Shown piece by piece: positions 63,543-64,000 of a stretch of 64,000 nt of DNA (positions within the stretch are counted from its first letter, which is position 1; each line of letters starts with the position of its first letter). A program made the position numbers and the translations under genes. The stretch covers positions 3,712,001-3,776,000 of the forward strand of contig NZ_CP066356.1 in the NCBI RefSeq assembly GCF_023278185.1, read 5' to 3'. The notes below the pieces were generated by a model. The model saw only the letters and a program-made list of their open reading frames with translations, ran no database searches and was not told the DNA's origin. The DNA comes from Bradyrhizobium elkanii USDA 76. Lineage in GTDB: Bacteria; Pseudomonadota; Alphaproteobacteria; Rhizobiales; Xanthobacteraceae.

Positions 63543-64000
63543 TCAGAGGCGGTTTCCGGCCGCCCGGACCAGCCGGGCATCGGCTTGCGGCCGGCCCGCG
63601 CCCAGTTCCGCGGCGATTTCGCCGCCCAGCACCTGCTCGAGGCGGGTCAAGGTCTGGGCGATCAGGGCGGCGTCGCAGACCAGATGGTCCCAGCGCAGCA
63701 CCACGTCGACAGTGTGGTCCGGCCTGATCACGCCATAGCTCAACAGGAATGGCCCCGGGCTCAGCGCGTGCAACTCGCCGGGGCCATAGGCCGCGACCGA
63801 GGTCACGCCAAAACTGCCGCAGAAATTGGCGCGCTGCCGGCCAAAATTCATCCCGATCGCCCACGCCAGCCGGCGCAGCGGAAGCGGCAGGCGCGTCACG
63901 CAGAGCATTTTGCGGAACGAGGGGATTTCGTGCAGCGGCGCGGTCTTGGCGCGGCGGATCAGCGCGTCGACCTCGGCGAGCGGCATCTCGTCGGCGGCAC
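63543..64000 (-). CDS. Possible 2-oxoacid dehydrogenase-type acyltransferase domain protein (partial)
   Basis: The last ~152 codons of a gene entering from the right edge. The C-terminal block RWDHLVCDAALIAQTLTRLEQVLGG recalls the D-H-x-x-x-D loop of chloramphenicol acetyltransferase-like 2-oxoacid dehydrogenase acyltransferases (catalytic His and Asp: DHLVCD). PFLLSYGVIRPDHTVDVVL fits the preceding strands. An internal ATG at 63986 exists, but upstream in-frame residues continue, so the true start is outside the window. Function tentative. Confidence 0.5.
   Translation of the reverse strand, partial: AADEMPLAEVDALIRRAKTAPLHEIPSFRKMLCVTRLPLPLRRLAWAIGMNFGRQRANFCGSFGVTSVAAYGPGELHALSPGPFLLSYGVIRPDHTVDVVLRWDHLVCDAALIAQTLTRLEQVLGGEIAAELGAGRPQADARLVRAAGNRL

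Overview
The window is high-GC and densely coded, and its gene content points to an alphaproteobacterium close to Bradyrhizobium (Nitrobacteraceae). The signs are eukaryote-type NADP isocitrate dehydrogenase, a DUF1476 (ATPase zeta-type) protein, separate purS/purQ/purL, a bolA-grxD pairing, a MloK1-like K+ channel, and many short intergenic palindromic repeats of kinds I recognise from Bradyrhizobium chromosomes. The assignment comes from recalled gene and repeat character, not from a database search. Nothing suggests a plasmid or phage, and composition looks even apart from one insertion sequence.

Layout. 1-12.6 kb: the end of recA, a DUF1835 protein, an acyl-CoA thioesterase, the glycine-cleavage operon gcvT-gcvH-gcvP (minus strand) behind a tandem glycine riboswitch, then alaS with a cyclic-nucleotide-gated K+ channel 11 bases downstream, a DUF3455 protein and icd. 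12.8-24.4 kb: accessory genes, namely an alpha/beta hydrolase with a membrane tail, a TrmJ-type RNA methyltransferase fused to a DUF559 domain, a complete IS4-family element lodged in a hairpin repeat, a methyltransferase, a GST-like protein, an orphan substrate-binding protein, an SDR, a GlcG/HbpS protein and a TetR regulator. 24.6-31.3 kb: a one-direction run of OsmC, acyl-CoA-dehydrogenase-like flavoprotein, two-domain rhodanese, a CmpA/NrtA-type ABC importer (binding protein, permease, ATPase) and cyanase cynS; read together it looks like uptake and detoxification of cyanate or related C-N/S compounds.

31.4-57.4 kb: a purine-synthesis backbone (purB, DUF1476, purC-purS-purQ, purL, bolA, grxD) into which unrelated cargo is interleaved: a PEP-mutase/isocitrate-lyase family enzyme with a divergent LysR, a Bug/TctC binding protein right after purQ, a DMT exporter, a large secreted phosphodiesterase-like protein, a PaaI thioesterase, a soxR gene divergent from an RND efflux pair behind a well-formed SoxR box, an acyltransferase, LtrA, and the ergothioneine genes egtB-egtD. 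57.4-64 kb: a macro-domain protein, two tandem serine hydrolases, low-specificity threonine aldolase, a ParE-type toxin-antitoxin pair, rpsD with a clear terminator, and the 3' part of a possible acyltransferase running off the end.

The most distinctive signals are non-coding. Two repeat families sit exactly at gene ends, so that in several cases the stop codon itself is part of the repeat. A third family, a GAAA-loop hairpin, is the insertion target of the IS element. Short tandem repeats of exact 12-base and 14-base period lie before purL and soxR. No tRNA, rRNA or CRISPR array was found.
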